A DNA stretch of 56,827 nucleotides from positions 1-56,827 of the forward strand of contig JAILEM010000188.1 in the NCBI GenBank assembly GCA_024687745.1, written 5' to 3'. This DNA comes from Lachnospiraceae bacterium (GTDB taxonomy: Bacteria; Bacillota; Clostridia; Lachnospirales; Lachnospiraceae). The notes beneath the pieces were generated by a model. The model worked only from the letters and a program-made list of their open reading frames with translations, did not search any database and was not told the DNA's origin. How positions within the stretch are numbered: position 1 is the stretch's first letter; each line of letters opens with the position of its first letter. Below, in pieces: positions 44,636 to 54,195 of the stretch. A program made the translations under genes and the position numbers.

Positions 44636-47569
44636 CTACTCAGAGATCAGATTTTCCACAACATCAAACAGATCTCTTTCCTCTTCGATCTTATCTTCCC
44701 CACCTATCACACAGATATGGTGGCTGTCGATCATATCCCTGATGTACGGTGCCAATGCCCTTATATCCTCTTTATTACAGTCTATGACCTGGTCTCTTTC
44801 CTTCTGAAGATCCTCATAGGTCTCCCCTGTAAGATACAGAGACATCGCTCTTGCTCCCTGCATTGCCGGTGTGAGCGGTGTATCCATCGCGGATATGGCG
44901 CCTATTATGTATTTTGTCATGTCCCTTTCATCAGGATCAAATCCTTTAATATAATCTGCGGCATTTTCGTATACCTCAAGTGTCCTTCTGAGATTAGGAT
45001 CTCTGTAGGAGGTGAAAAATGAATCACCGTTCTTGGAAAATGAGCTCATGCATCCGTATGCTCCACCCTTGACCCTGACATTGCTCCAGAGATAATCATA
45101 TCCGAGCATGACCTTCATTACCCTTAAGGCTCCGGTATATTCATGTCCGCTCTTTAAGAAGTTGCCTGCAGAAGCCACATACTGGATCTTCGATGCACTC
45201 TTATATCCCTCGTTGTCCTTATTGAGTATAAGCTCTCTTTTTCCTTTCTCAAAATCATCTGTATAGAGAGAATCGGCAAACTCTCCGACTAACTTTTTAA
45301 GATCAGATCTGTCGGGATCGCTTACAGTATAGTCGACAAAGAGATTTTCCTTCCTGAAAATGATATTCATACATCTCTTCATTCCCTTTATGAGTTCATC
45401 CTTCTCTCCCTCAAAATCCGCATCCAGTTTTTCAACATATCTGTAAAAATCAAAGCCCGAAAGAAGGTCGGAAAGCTTTGCCATATCCGAAACCCCTGCA
45501 AGCGCCCTCCTTGCGGAGGCTACATGTCCGGAAGAGATGAGTGAGGTCTGCATCCTTGATTTCAATATCCCGACTATCTCCTTAAGACGTTTTTCATCAT
45601 CAAGCCTGGAGGTCATGAGCATTTCCTTTATGATATCGAAGGCAAACAAAAGCCCGTCCTCAAAAAGCCTTGCATCAAAAGCAAACATTGTTTCAAACTC
45701 ATCGGGATCACTGCGTTTGGCATAGGTTGTAACGGAAGGGGTTATTCCTCCGCTCTTCTCATTTATCTCATTAAACAGCTCATTATAGGTAAAATTTTCC
45801 GTACTGACCATTCCAAGCACATTCTTAAGCATTCCTGCATATTTAAGATCGCTGTCATCAACATCCCTGATATTAAAACCAAGATAAAGATATCCGAGGC
45901 CGTTTGTAAATACCCTGTGAGTTACTACGGGAATATCCATGACCTTTTCAAGATCATATTCAAACTTCCTTGCTTCTCTTCTGATATCGGAAATCTTAAG
46001 GAGGGGAATCGTCTCCATTGCCTCCTTACTGTCCTCTTCCTCCTGATATGCCCTGAGAGCCCTTGTTTCTTCGACTAATTTTTCAAGCTCTTCTTTGGAC
46101 ATTGACCTCTTATATTCATCCATCCTTTTCTTAAGGTCCTCATCCTTTCTTGAATTAAGTCCCTGTCTGGGTTCTAATATAACAATTGATGAATGTGTAT
46201 TGTTTAGAAGATACTTTTCTATCAGCCCTTCAAAATATGAACCCTCCGCATTTTTCTTCATAAGAGCATAGGTATCATTGGCTTCGATATGCATATAGGG
46301 ATCGTTCTCATCATAGAGCCATGAATCAAGAGAATTAAGCCCGTAAATGAGCCCCTTGGGGTAACCGCCGTAATCGGCCTCCCTGTACTGGAATTCAAGC
46401 GCGTTTATCGCCGCCCTCAGCGATTTTTTGTCTATACCGTCCTTTACAAGTCCTTTTAAGGTGGCTTCTATGACCTCCTTAAACCTTTCAAGATCGCTGA
46501 CATTTGCATTCTTAGCGATTATGGAAAAATATGGCTGAAGCACGCCGTTTTCATAGGTACTCTGTATGTCCGAGCCGATACCCTCATCCATAAGAGCCTG
46601 CATAAGAGGCGCTCCCGGAGCAACAAGAAGAGCGTTTTCAAGGATCTGGAAGGCCACATAGAGTTCCTTGTTAAGGCTCGTATCGATAACAAAATTGTAG
46701 CTTAGATATGTGTTATCATCCGTCGACTCATCATTTGTTATCCCATAGTACTTTGTTACCCGGGCAGGCTTGTCAAATGGCTTCTGCAGCTTTATGAGAG
46801 AATCGATCTTTCTTGGTTCAAATCCGCTAAGATATTCCCTGTCGAGAAACTCAAGCCTTTCCTTCATGTCAAGATCGCCGTAAAGATAGATGAAGCTGTT
46901 TCCCGGATGGTAATAGCTTCTGTGAAAATCAAGAAATCTCTCATAGGAAAGATCCGGAATAAAGTCCGGATCGCCGCCCGATTCAAAACCATAGGCCGTA
47001 TCCGGGAAAAGAGTATTGAATATTTCCCTTTCAAGAGCTGAATCGGGAGATGAAAAAGCTCCCTTCATCTCATTATAGACTACCCCGTTTATCTTTATTT
47101 CATCCTCCACCGAGTCAAGCTCGTAATGCCATCCCTCCTGTTTAAAGATCTTCTCTTCCTTATAGATATTAGGATAAAAAACGGCATCCAGATAAACATC
47201 CATAAGATTTTTGAAATCCTTATCATTGCAGCTGGCAACAGGATATACAGTCTTATCGGGATAGGTCATGGCATTTAAAAAAGTATTGAGCGAGCCCTTT
47301 ACAAGCTCGACAAAAGGATCCTTTACGGGGAATTTTTTTGAACCGCACAGCACCGAGTGCTCTAAGATGTGAGTAAGTCCGGTACTGTCAACAGGCGGTG
47401 TCCTGAAGCCTATATAAAAAACCTTGTTATCATCATCATTGGACATAAGAAATATCCTTGCTCCGGTCTTTTTATGCTTTAAAAGCATCCCCTCGGAATT
47501 AAGGTCATCTACCTTCTTTTGTCCGAGGATCTCATATGCATCTAATGTCTCTATATCTTCCAATCTCAT
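44636..47569 (-). CDS. M16C family zinc metalloprotease (presequence-protease-like)
   Basis: A 977-residue peptidase of the insulinase superfamily, subfamily M16C. The inverted zinc motif HILEH occurs in GLTHILEHSVLCGSKKFPVK near residue 70, and the third zinc ligand Glu in VVYNEMKGAFSSPDS near residue 150. Four domains of about 240 residues are expected; the second and fourth (QGARAMSLYLTGETYED) lack the zinc motif. Such enzymes degrade peptides up to about 70 residues; relatives include mitochondrial presequence protease. No signal peptide is seen, so it acts in the cytoplasm. It is co-transcribed with the rhomboid-like gene upstream and DUF4349-era-recO downstream. Confidence 0.94.
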   Translation of the reverse strand: MRLEDIETLDAYEILGQKKVDDLNSEGMLLKHKKTGARIFLMSNDDDNKVFYIGFRTPPVDSTGLTHILEHSVLCGSKKFPVKDPFVELVKGSLNTFLNAMTYPDKTVYPVASCNDKDFKNLMDVYLDAVFYPNIYKEEKIFKQEGWHYELDSVEDEIKINGVVYNEMKGAFSSPDSALEREIFNTLFPDTAYGFESGGDPDFIPDLSYERFLDFHRSYYHPGNSFIYLYGDLDMKERLEFLDREYLSGFEPRKIDSLIKLQKPFDKPARVTKYYGITNDESTDDNTYLSYNFVIDTSLNKELYVAFQILENALLVAPGAPLMQALMDEGIGSDIQSTYENGVLQPYFSIIAKNANVSDLERFKEVIEATLKGLVKDGIDKKSLRAAINALEFQYREADYGGYPKGLIYGLNSLDSWLYDENDPYMHIEANDTYALMKKNAEGSYFEGLIEKYLLNNTHSSIVILEPRQGLNSRKDEDLKKRMDEYKRSMSKEELEKLVEETRALRAYQEEEDSKEAMETIPLLKISDIRREARKFEYDLEKVMDIPVVTHRVFTNGLGYLYLGFNIRDVDDSDLKYAGMLKNVLGMVSTENFTYNELFNEINEKSGGITPSVTTYAKRSDPDEFETMFAFDARLFEDGLLFAFDIIKEMLMTSRLDDEKRLKEIVGILKSRMQTSLISSGHVASARRALAGVSDMAKLSDLLSGFDFYRYVEKLDADFEGEKDELIKGMKRCMNIIFRKENLFVDYTVSDPDRSDLKKLVGEFADSLYTDDFEKGKRELILNKDNEGYKSASKIQYVASAGNFLKSGHEYTGALRVMKVMLGYDYLWSNVRVKGGAYGCMSSFSKNGDSFFTSYRDPNLRRTLEVYENAADYIKGFDPDERDMTKYIIGAISAMDTPLTPAMQGARAMSLYLTGETYEDLQKERDQVIDCNKEDIRALAPYIRDMIDSHHICVIGGEDKIEEERDLFDVVENLISE

Positions 47570-47603
47570 TCTTATCCTCTTTCTTATCTGTATTTTTTAT
47601 GTC

Positions 47604-48527
47604 TCACGTTTTATGAGTATGGGTGAATAAATGATCCTGACAGTATTCATAGCTTCCCTTACATTTGGAACAATACCTGAATTCAAGATCGTCACCGTCA
47701 AGCTCTGTTCTTCCGCAGATCACGCACTTATGCTTTGTAAGCTTCACCGCTTTTTCCTTATCATCGGCAGATGATCTCTCCTGCCTGTTTTTCACCGGAG
47801 AACTCTTATCATAATACACTCCTCCCATCCCGGCATTTTTTACCTGTTTCTTAAAGGAATACCTTCTGTAGATCTCCTTTGGCGAAAATCTTTTGAAATC
47901 CATCACGTTAAAGAAGAATACTATGAAATTCAAAAGGGAGGTTATGATCGAGACCTTTATTCCCATGTTTCCGCCGAAGAAGCTAAATGCCAGCACTATG
48001 ATATCAAGGAGTGCGAGCCATTTGATCTTTACCGGTATTATAAAATACAAAAGCACCTGCATATCAGGATAGGAAGCGGCAAATGCCAGGAAAATGGAAA
48101 GGTTTATATAATATGTACTGAATGCATTTGAGACAAAGCTCCCTACCATTTCCCCGGGATATCCCAGTGCGATATATACAGCATAAAGTATCGCCGCTCC
48201 AAGCACTGTAAAGATGATACCCGAAAAGATATAGACATTATATTTAAATGCACCCCAGGTCCTCTCAAGAGTAGTCCCAAGTGAATAATAAAAGAACAGC
48301 ATTATTATCGTAAAAATGTTAAGTGCAGACGGCGGAACTATGATCCAGGTCACGATCCTCCATATCTGCCCGTGAAGGATCTTATACGGATTCAAAGCTA
48401 TGAATTCAACGGAACCGGTAAGCGTTAAAATATACCCGATAACATATGCTATGATAATATACAGGGAAAGATTTGATATCGCATACTTCCCATATTTACG
48501 TTCCAATTTATTTAAGAATTTTCCCAT
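47604..48527 (-). CDS. Rhomboid-like membrane protein with C-terminal zinc ribbon
   Basis: A 307-residue membrane protein with about six helices in residues 18-215. The GQIWRIVTWIIVPPS segment is the WR loop of rhomboid/derlin proteins, but the catalytic GxSG and the His of active rhomboids are missing, so it is probably an inactive rhomboid-like protein. A basic linker leads to a C-terminal zinc ribbon: KCVICGRTELDGDD, YCSKCKGSYEYCQDH, then a His-rich end (LFTHTHKT). The combination recalls derlin-type client-binding proteins. It is the first gene of the rhomboid-M16C-DUF4349-era-recO operon. Protease activity should not be assumed. Confidence 0.8.
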   Translation of the reverse strand: MGKFLNKLERKYGKYAISNLSLYIIIAYVIGYILTLTGSVEFIALNPYKILHGQIWRIVTWIIVPPSALNIFTIIMLFFYYSLGTTLERTWGAFKYNVYIFSGIIFTVLGAAILYAVYIALGYPGEMVGSFVSNAFSTYYINLSIFLAFAASYPDMQVLLYFIIPVKIKWLALLDIIVLAFSFFGGNMGIKVSIITSLLNFIVFFFNVMDFKRFSPKEIYRRYSFKKQVKNAGMGGVYYDKSSPVKNRQERSSADDKEKAVKLTKHKCVICGRTELDGDDLEFRYCSKCKGSYEYCQDHLFTHTHKT

Positions 48528-48613
48528 TAATCCCTACTCCTGTAATTCAACCTATCTTTTGATTTTATCATCAGCATAGTAAAAAATAAACAAAAAATAT
48601 CCCCATTTATAAA

Positions 48614-48629
48614 TATTTAATATTAAATA
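48614..48629. other. AT-only 16-base perfect palindrome
   Basis: TATTTAATATTAAATA lies between the rhomboid-like gene and the divergent activase promoter. It could be an operator, but AT-rich palindromes arise easily by chance. Confidence 0.4.
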
Positions 48630-48642
48630 CCTTTTTCGATAA

Positions 48643-48671
48643 TTGAAATTAAGTACAAAATAACTTATAAT
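48643..48671 (+). promoter_or_regulatory. Promoter of the CoA-enzyme activase
   Basis: On the plus strand, -35 TTGAAA (48643-48648) and a consensus -10 TATAAT (48666-48671) are 17 bases apart; the leader is about 75 bases. Confidence 0.75.
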
Positions 48672-48752
48672 CTTAGACTTGTGGGAATCAGATTCATCTG
48701 TTTACACACCCGGCCCTGACCGGATGATAAAAGTAAGAAAAAGGTTGATATA

Positions 48753-51700
48753 ATGTCAGACAAATACACTTTAGGAATCGATATCGGCTCTACAACAGTA
48801 AAGATAGCCGTTTTGGATAAGGATCACAATATACTCTTCAGTGATTACAGACGACACTATGCAAATATCCGTGAAACACTTAAAGCCCTCACTACAGATG
48901 CCTTTGATAAATTGGGCGACATCGTTGTACACCCGATGATCACGGGATCGGGAGGCCTTACTCTTGCAAAGCATCTTGATATCCCGTTCGTTCAGGAGGT
49001 TATCGCCGTATCCACAGCACTTACCGATCATAACAGTAAGGTGGACGTTGCGATAGAGCTTGGCGGAGAAGACGCAAAGATCATATATTTTGAAGACGGT
49101 AATGTCGAACAGCGCATGAACGGGATCTGTGCGGGAGGTACGGGTTCATTTATAGATCAGATGGCTTCCCTTCTCCAGACAGATGCCTCGGGTCTTAATG
49201 AATATGCCAAAAATTATAATTCACTGTATACAATAGCCGCAAGATGCGGAGTTTTTGCAAAGTCAGACATACAGCCCCTCATAAATGACGGTGCCACAAA
49301 GGAGGATCTTTCCGCCTCCATCTTTCAGGCCGTTGTCAATCAGACCATTTCAGGCCTTGCCTGCGGCAAGCCGATAAGAGGATATGTAGCCTTTCTTGGA
49401 GGCCCGCTTCATTTTCTTTCCGAACTTAAGCAGGCCTTTATACGTACTCTAAAGCTTGATGATGAGCACATAATAGCTCCTGACAATTCCCATCTGTTTG
49501 CCGCAATAGGATCCGCCCTGAATTATAAGGAGGATAATTTCATCTCCCTGTCAGATCTTAAGGATAAGCTGGATTCCGATATAAAGATGGAATTTGAAGT
49601 GGCAAGGATGGAGCCTTTATTTAAGAACAGGGAAGCCTATAAGGAGTTTCTTGACAGACACGAAAAGCACAGGGTAAGGACTGCTTCCCTCTCCGACTAT
49701 AAAGGAAACTGCTATCTCGGGATCGATGCGGGCTCAACCACCACAAAGGCAGCTCTTATCTCAGAGGATGGAGCCTTACTCTATTCCTTCTATTCCAATA
49801 ATAACGGAAATCCCCTGGCCACAACAATATCGGCCATAAAGGAAATATATTCAAAGCTTCCCGAGGGGGCAAAAATAGTCCACTCCTGCTCTACCGGATA
49901 TGGTGAAGCCCTGATAAAGGCAGCTTTCATGCTCGATCACGGGGAAGTCGAGACCGTGGCACATTATTATTCTGCCGCCTTTTTTGAACCCGATGTTGAC
50001 TGTATCCTTGATATAGGCGGTCAGGATATGAAGTGCATCAAGATAAAGGATCATTCCGTAGACAGTGTGCAGTTAAACGAAGCCTGTTCCTCAGGATGCG
50101 GATCTTTCATCGAAACCTTCGCCAAATCCTTAAACTACTCTGTCATGGATTTTTCAACGGAGGCATTATTTGCACAACATCCCATAGATTTAGGGACAAG
50201 ATGTACCGTATTTATGAATTCAAAGGTTAAGCAGGCACAGAAGGAGGGAGCTTCGGTTGCGGATATTTCAGCGGGGCTTGCCTATTCTGTCATAAAGAAT
50301 GCCCTGTTTAAGGTAATAAAGGTATCCGATGCCTCAGAGCTTGGCAAAAATATAGTCGTACAGGGTGGAACCTTTTATAACAATGCCGTGCTTCGCTCAT
50401 TCGAAAAGATCACAGGATGTGATGCTATCCGTCCCGATATAGCCGGTATAATGGGCGCATTCGGTGCTGCCCTTATCGCTAAGGAGCGATTCAGTGACAC
50501 AGGCTCCACCACAATGCTTTCGATAGAAAAGATCAATGCACTTCAGTTTACGACAACCATGGCGAAGTGTAAGGGCTGTACAAATAACTGCAGGCTGACC
50601 ATTAACCGTTTTTCCGGCGGGAGACAGTATGTATCCGGAAACAGATGTGAAAGAGGATTAGGAAAGCAGAAGAACGAGAATCATCTTCCAAACCTTTTTG
50701 AATACAAGGAGCATCGTATCTTTGACTACGAAGCCTTAGATGAGGTAGCTGCCGCAAGAGGGACCGTGGGTATTCCCAGGGTACTTAATCTTTATGAGAA
50801 TTACCCCTTCTGGCATACCTTCTTTACACGGCTGAAATACAGGGTCGTTCTTTCACCAAGATCCTCGCATCAGATATATGAGCTCGGAATAGAATCCATT
50901 CCCAGTGAATCCGAATGCTACCCCGCAAAGCTAGCCCATGGGCATGTTGAATGGCTCATAAAACAGGGGATAAGGTTTATCTTCTATCCTGCCCTTTTCT
51001 ATGAAAGACAGGAATATGACGATGCGCCCAATCACTATAACTGTCCCATAGTCACCTCCTATTCCGAAAATATCAAGAATAATATGGATGAGATAACTGC
51101 CGGTGAGATAGATTTCAGGAATCCCTTCCTCTCCTTTAGCTCCCTTGAGGTAATAACCAAAGGTTTGATCACAGAATTTAAGGATATTCCCGAAACAGAG
51201 GTCAGAGAAGCCGCCAGGGAAGCCTGGGAGGAAATGATGTCCGCAAGAGAGGACATGAAGAAAAAGGGTGAAGAGACCATAGAATATCTAAAGGCGAATA
51301 ATAAGCACGGGATAGTTCTTGCAGGAAGGCCCTATCATATAGATCCCGAGATCAATCACGGTATACCTGAGATGATCAATTCCTACGGACTTGCTGTTCT
51401 CACCGAGGATTCCGTTGCTCACCTTAATCCTGTTGAGCATCCCATTCTTGTTGCGGATCAGTGGACTTATCATTCAAGACTGTATGCTGCGGCTAATTTC
51501 GTTAAGACAACAGATTTTCTGGATCTTATACAGCTAAATTCCTTTGGCTGCGGTCTCGATGCCGTTACCACCGATCAGGTTGCAGACATACTCAACGATT
51601 CCGGAAAGATCTATACCTGTTTAAAGATCGATGAAGTCAATAACCTTGGTGCCGCAAGGATAAGGATCCGATCACTTATCGCTGCGATCGCCCTTAAAAA

Positions 51701-52994
51701 GAGGGAGCATAAGGAAAGAAGGATCGTAAGCTCAACCTATAAGAGAGTTGTGTTCACGGAGGATATGAGAAAGAATTACACGATAATCTGTCCCAACATG
51801 TCCCCCATTCATTTTGAATTACTTGAAAAGGCCTTTAATGCCTGCGGATATAACCTTGTGATACCTGATAATTCAAATAAATCCGCCATAGATACGGGAC
51901 TTAAATATGTAAACAATGATGCCTGCTATCCATCCCTTATAGTTGTCGGCCAGATCATGGATGCAGTGCTTTCGGGTAAATATGACACTGACCGTCTGGC
52001 TGTCGTTATGTCTCAGACAGGCGGCGGATGCAGGGCAACAAATTATATAGCTTTTATAAGAAGGGCTCTTAAGAATGCAGGCTATGAACATATTCCGGTT
52101 ATCTCTCTCAACCTCTCAAAGCTTGAGAGCAACCCCGGCTTTCACATTAATGCGGAGATGATAATAAGAGCCGCTTATTCGGCGATCTTCGGGGATATAT
52201 TCATGAGGTGTGTATACAGGATGCGCCCCTATGAGATAAATCCGGGAGATACACAAAAGGTACATCAGGAATGGCTTTCAAAGTGCCAGAAATATGTCAG
52301 CGGAAAATATCTAAGCTTACCCGTATTCAAACGTATGTGCAGGGATATTGTAAGGGATTTTGATAATATAGCGATCGATGAGGACATGAAAAAACCCCGT
52401 GTCGGTATCGTCGGTGAGATCCTTGTAAAATACTCTCCCACCGCCAACAACGATCTTGTCCGCCTTATCGAATCCGAAGGGGCCGAAGCTGTTGTTCCCG
52501 ACCTTATGGATTTTATGCAATACTGCTTTTTCAATCAGATATATAAGGCAAAATATCTCGGAACCTCCAAAAAAGCTTCATTGATATCTGCCTTTCTCAT
52601 AAAGCTTGTAGACAGCCTCAGAAAATCTGCGGCCGATGCCCTTAATGCCTCAAAGCATTTTGAAGCTCCGGTCCATATAAAGCAGATCGCCGAGTATGCA
52701 AAGGATATCGTTTCCATCGGAAACCAGACAGGCGAGGGATGGTTCCTTACGGGCGAGATGATAGAGCTCATACATTCCGGTGTTAATAATATAGTATGTA
52801 CCCAGCCCTTTGGATGTCTGCCAAACCATGTGGTAGGAAAAGGTGTGATAAAAGAGATAAGACATCATTATAAGGGTTCGAATATAGTTGCGATCGATTA
52901 TGATCCGGGAGCAAGTGAGGTAAACCAGCTTAACCGTATCAAGCTGATGCTCTCCACCGCATTTAAACAGATCGGAAAACGTCCGTCAAACTGA
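48753..52994 (+). CDS. Giant 2-hydroxyacyl-CoA dehydratase activase-type protein (tandem BadF/HgdC plus HgdB-like regions)
   Basis: A 1413-residue protein with two ASKHA ATPase domains in tandem, starting GIDIGSTTVK and GIDAGSTTTK. Each keeps the two iron-sulfur Cys of activators: NGICAGGTGSF with AARCGVF, and NEACSSGCGSF with GTRCTVF. A Cys-rich segment (CKGCTNNCRLTI) at about residue 606 is followed by a DUF2229-like region (YPFWHTFFTRLKYRVVLSPR) and C-terminal parts resembling dehydratase subunits (GRPYHIDPEINHG, QLNSFGCGLDAVT, SQTGGGCRATNYI). In clostridia such proteins activate 2-hydroxyacyl-CoA dehydratases by ATP-driven electron transfer, but these large fused forms have no settled substrate. 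The gene is alone, with its own promoter. Confidence 0.9.
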   Translation: MSDKYTLGIDIGSTTVKIAVLDKDHNILFSDYRRHYANIRETLKALTTDAFDKLGDIVVHPMITGSGGLTLAKHLDIPFVQEVIAVSTALTDHNSKVDVAIELGGEDAKIIYFEDGNVEQRMNGICAGGTGSFIDQMASLLQTDASGLNEYAKNYNSLYTIAARCGVFAKSDIQPLINDGATKEDLSASIFQAVVNQTISGLACGKPIRGYVAFLGGPLHFLSELKQAFIRTLKLDDEHIIAPDNSHLFAAIGSALNYKEDNFISLSDLKDKLDSDIKMEFEVARMEPLFKNREAYKEFLDRHEKHRVRTASLSDYKGNCYLGIDAGSTTTKAALISEDGALLYSFYSNNNGNPLATTISAIKEIYSKLPEGAKIVHSCSTGYGEALIKAAFMLDHGEVETVAHYYSAAFFEPDVDCILDIGGQDMKCIKIKDHSVDSVQLNEACSSGCGSFIETFAKSLNYSVMDFSTEALFAQHPIDLGTRCTVFMNSKVKQAQKEGASVADISAGLAYSVIKNALFKVIKVSDASELGKNIVVQGGTFYNNAVLRSFEKITGCDAIRPDIAGIMGAFGAALIAKERFSDTGSTTMLSIEKINALQFTTTMAKCKGCTNNCRLTINRFSGGRQYVSGNRCERGLGKQKNENHLPNLFEYKEHRIFDYEALDEVAAARGTVGIPRVLNLYENYPFWHTFFTRLKYRVVLSPRSSHQIYELGIESIPSESECYPAKLAHGHVEWLIKQGIRFIFYPALFYERQEYDDAPNHYNCPIVTSYSENIKNNMDEITAGEIDFRNPFLSFSSLEVITKGLITEFKDIPETEVREAAREAWEEMMSAREDMKKKGEETIEYLKANNKHGIVLAGRPYHIDPEINHGIPEMINSYGLAVLTEDSVAHLNPVEHPILVADQWTYHSRLYAAANFVKTTDFLDLIQLNSFGCGLDAVTTDQVADILNDSGKIYTCLKIDEVNNLGAARIRIRSLIAAIALKKREHKERRIVSSTYKRVVFTEDMRKNYTIICPNMSPIHFELLEKAFNACGYNLVIPDNSNKSAIDTGLKYVNNDACYPSLIVVGQIMDAVLSGKYDTDRLAVVMSQTGGGCRATNYIAFIRRALKNAGYEHIPVISLNLSKLESNPGFHINAEMIIRAAYSAIFGDIFMRCVYRMRPYEINPGDTQKVHQEWLSKCQKYVSGKYLSLPVFKRMCRDIVRDFDNIAIDEDMKKPRVGIVGEILVKYSPTANNDLVRLIESEGAEAVVPDLMDFMQYCFFNQIYKAKYLGTSKKASLISAFLIKLVDSLRKSAADALNASKHFEAPVHIKQIAEYAKDIVSIGNQTGEGWFLTGEMIELIHSGVNNIVCTQPFGCLPNHVVGKGVIKEIRHHYKGSNIVAIDYDPGASEVNQLNRIKLMLSTAFKQIGKRPSN

Positions 52995-54029
52995 AGATCT
53001 GATGGGAGTATTACAGGTGACGATATTGTATACGAGCTCTCCTGCCGCATCACGTATTCTTTTTATCTCTATCTGAACTTTTTTATCGGAAGAGATATAT
53101 GTGGCAGGAACTATTATATCCTCACTATAGCTTATTCCTTTTGACAGACCGTTATAGACTTCATTATCTATATACATAAAGCTGTCAAGACGGCGGCCCT
53201 TAACATCATCTCTGTACATTTCCCCGATGATATCCGCTGCTTCATTCATATAAATGACTTTCAGATCGGCATCCGTGATATATACGGGTACTCTGTTTTC
53301 ATTATTGAGATAAGGTGAAAGATCCTCGATACTTATCCTGTTCTCTCCCATATATATGATCGCATATCTTAACAGACAGTAATTGACTATCAGCACAACC
53401 TTAAATACAGGATAATAAATTCCCTTTCCTTCAAGGATTATTTCCGTTAAAAGTCCGATAAAGGCAGGTATCATCGAAGCAACGGACAGCATAAAAAGCT
53501 TTTTATCGCTTTTTTTACCGTGTGTAGCCCCAAACCTTAAGATCAGATATATACAGACAGCTATAAATAATCCGATAGGTATATTATATATCCACTTCAG
53601 ATCATATATTGCAAAACCCGAGGCAAAAAACACCCCGGTCGGATTCCCGATTATCTTAAAGTTATTCAGATACAGCTCCAGGATCATCGTACCCAGGGCG
53701 AAATAACAGAAGAATGCAACTATATATGAGATCAGCTTATCATAAAGTTCCAGAACATATGCAAGCGTCGATACTATTACGGCAAGAAGCACCATAAAGC
53801 TGAACCACTGAATCTGAAACGTGATCGTCTGAAAAATGGACCCATGGGATGCATAATCAAGCAATATTCCGTTGATGATCGCTATGATATAGCATCTTGA
53901 ATATATGACCAGACGGTTCTTTGCCCCTTCATCCTTGATTTTTTCTTCATATTCCGATGCCATCATTATCACCGCCAATGATATGATAACCAACACAAGA
54001 TTCAGGATAATACTGAGAGTCTTTTCCAT
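52986..54029 (-). CDS. Seven-helix membrane protein with PAS domain, no output domain
   Basis: A 347-residue protein from ATG 54029 (MEKTLSIILNLVL) behind GGAGG. About seven membrane helices fill residues 5-230, the arrangement of the N-terminal seven-helix sensor region of some histidine kinases. A PAS domain follows at about 250-340 (VPVYITDADLKVIYMNEAAD), and the protein ends there. No kinase, GGDEF or HTH follows, so it is either a truncated signalling protein or acts by interaction. It is divergent from the MATE gene and converges on the activase: the 3' ends overlap by 9 bases (52986-52994). Its promoter contains a palindrome at 54095-54115. Confidence 0.8.
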   Translation of the reverse strand: MEKTLSIILNLVLVIISLAVIMMASEYEEKIKDEGAKNRLVIYSRCYIIAIINGILLDYASHGSIFQTITFQIQWFSFMVLLAVIVSTLAYVLELYDKLISYIVAFFCYFALGTMILELYLNNFKIIGNPTGVFFASGFAIYDLKWIYNIPIGLFIAVCIYLILRFGATHGKKSDKKLFMLSVASMIPAFIGLLTEIILEGKGIYYPVFKVVLIVNYCLLRYAIIYMGENRISIEDLSPYLNNENRVPVYITDADLKVIYMNEAADIIGEMYRDDVKGRRLDSFMYIDNEVYNGLSKGISYSEDIIVPATYISSDKKVQIEIKRIRDAAGELVYNIVTCNTPIRSSV

Positions 54030-54087
54030 TTTTCCTCCACAAACAAACAAGACACATGATCAAAGCTACCTTATCCGATCAATCTTC

Positions 54088-54116
54088 ATTATAATGACTC
54101 TTTTATTTAGAGTCAA
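54088..54116 (-). promoter_or_regulatory. Promoter of the PAS membrane protein
   Basis: On the minus strand, -35 TTGACT (54111-54116) and a consensus -10 TATAAT (54088-54093) have a 17-base spacer. Confidence 0.75.
54095..54115. promoter_or_regulatory. Inverted repeat operator candidate
   Basis: TGACTCT and AGAGTCA (7-base arms, 7-base centre) lie between the -35 and -10 of the PAS gene promoter, 20 bases from the MATE promoter. The position suits a repressor that could influence both genes. Confidence 0.5.
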
Positions 54117-54135
54117 TTTATTAGTTCATGAGGAT

Positions 54136-54164
54136 TTTACTTAAGAATGAAAATGATATATAAT
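54136..54164 (+). promoter_or_regulatory. Promoter of the MATE exporter
   Basis: On the plus strand, -35 TTTACT (54136-54141) and a consensus -10 TATAAT (54159-54164) have a 17-base spacer, about 30 bases before the start codon. Confidence 0.6.
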
Positions 54165-54195
54165 TCAGAACGAATCTTTTATAGAGGATACGAAA

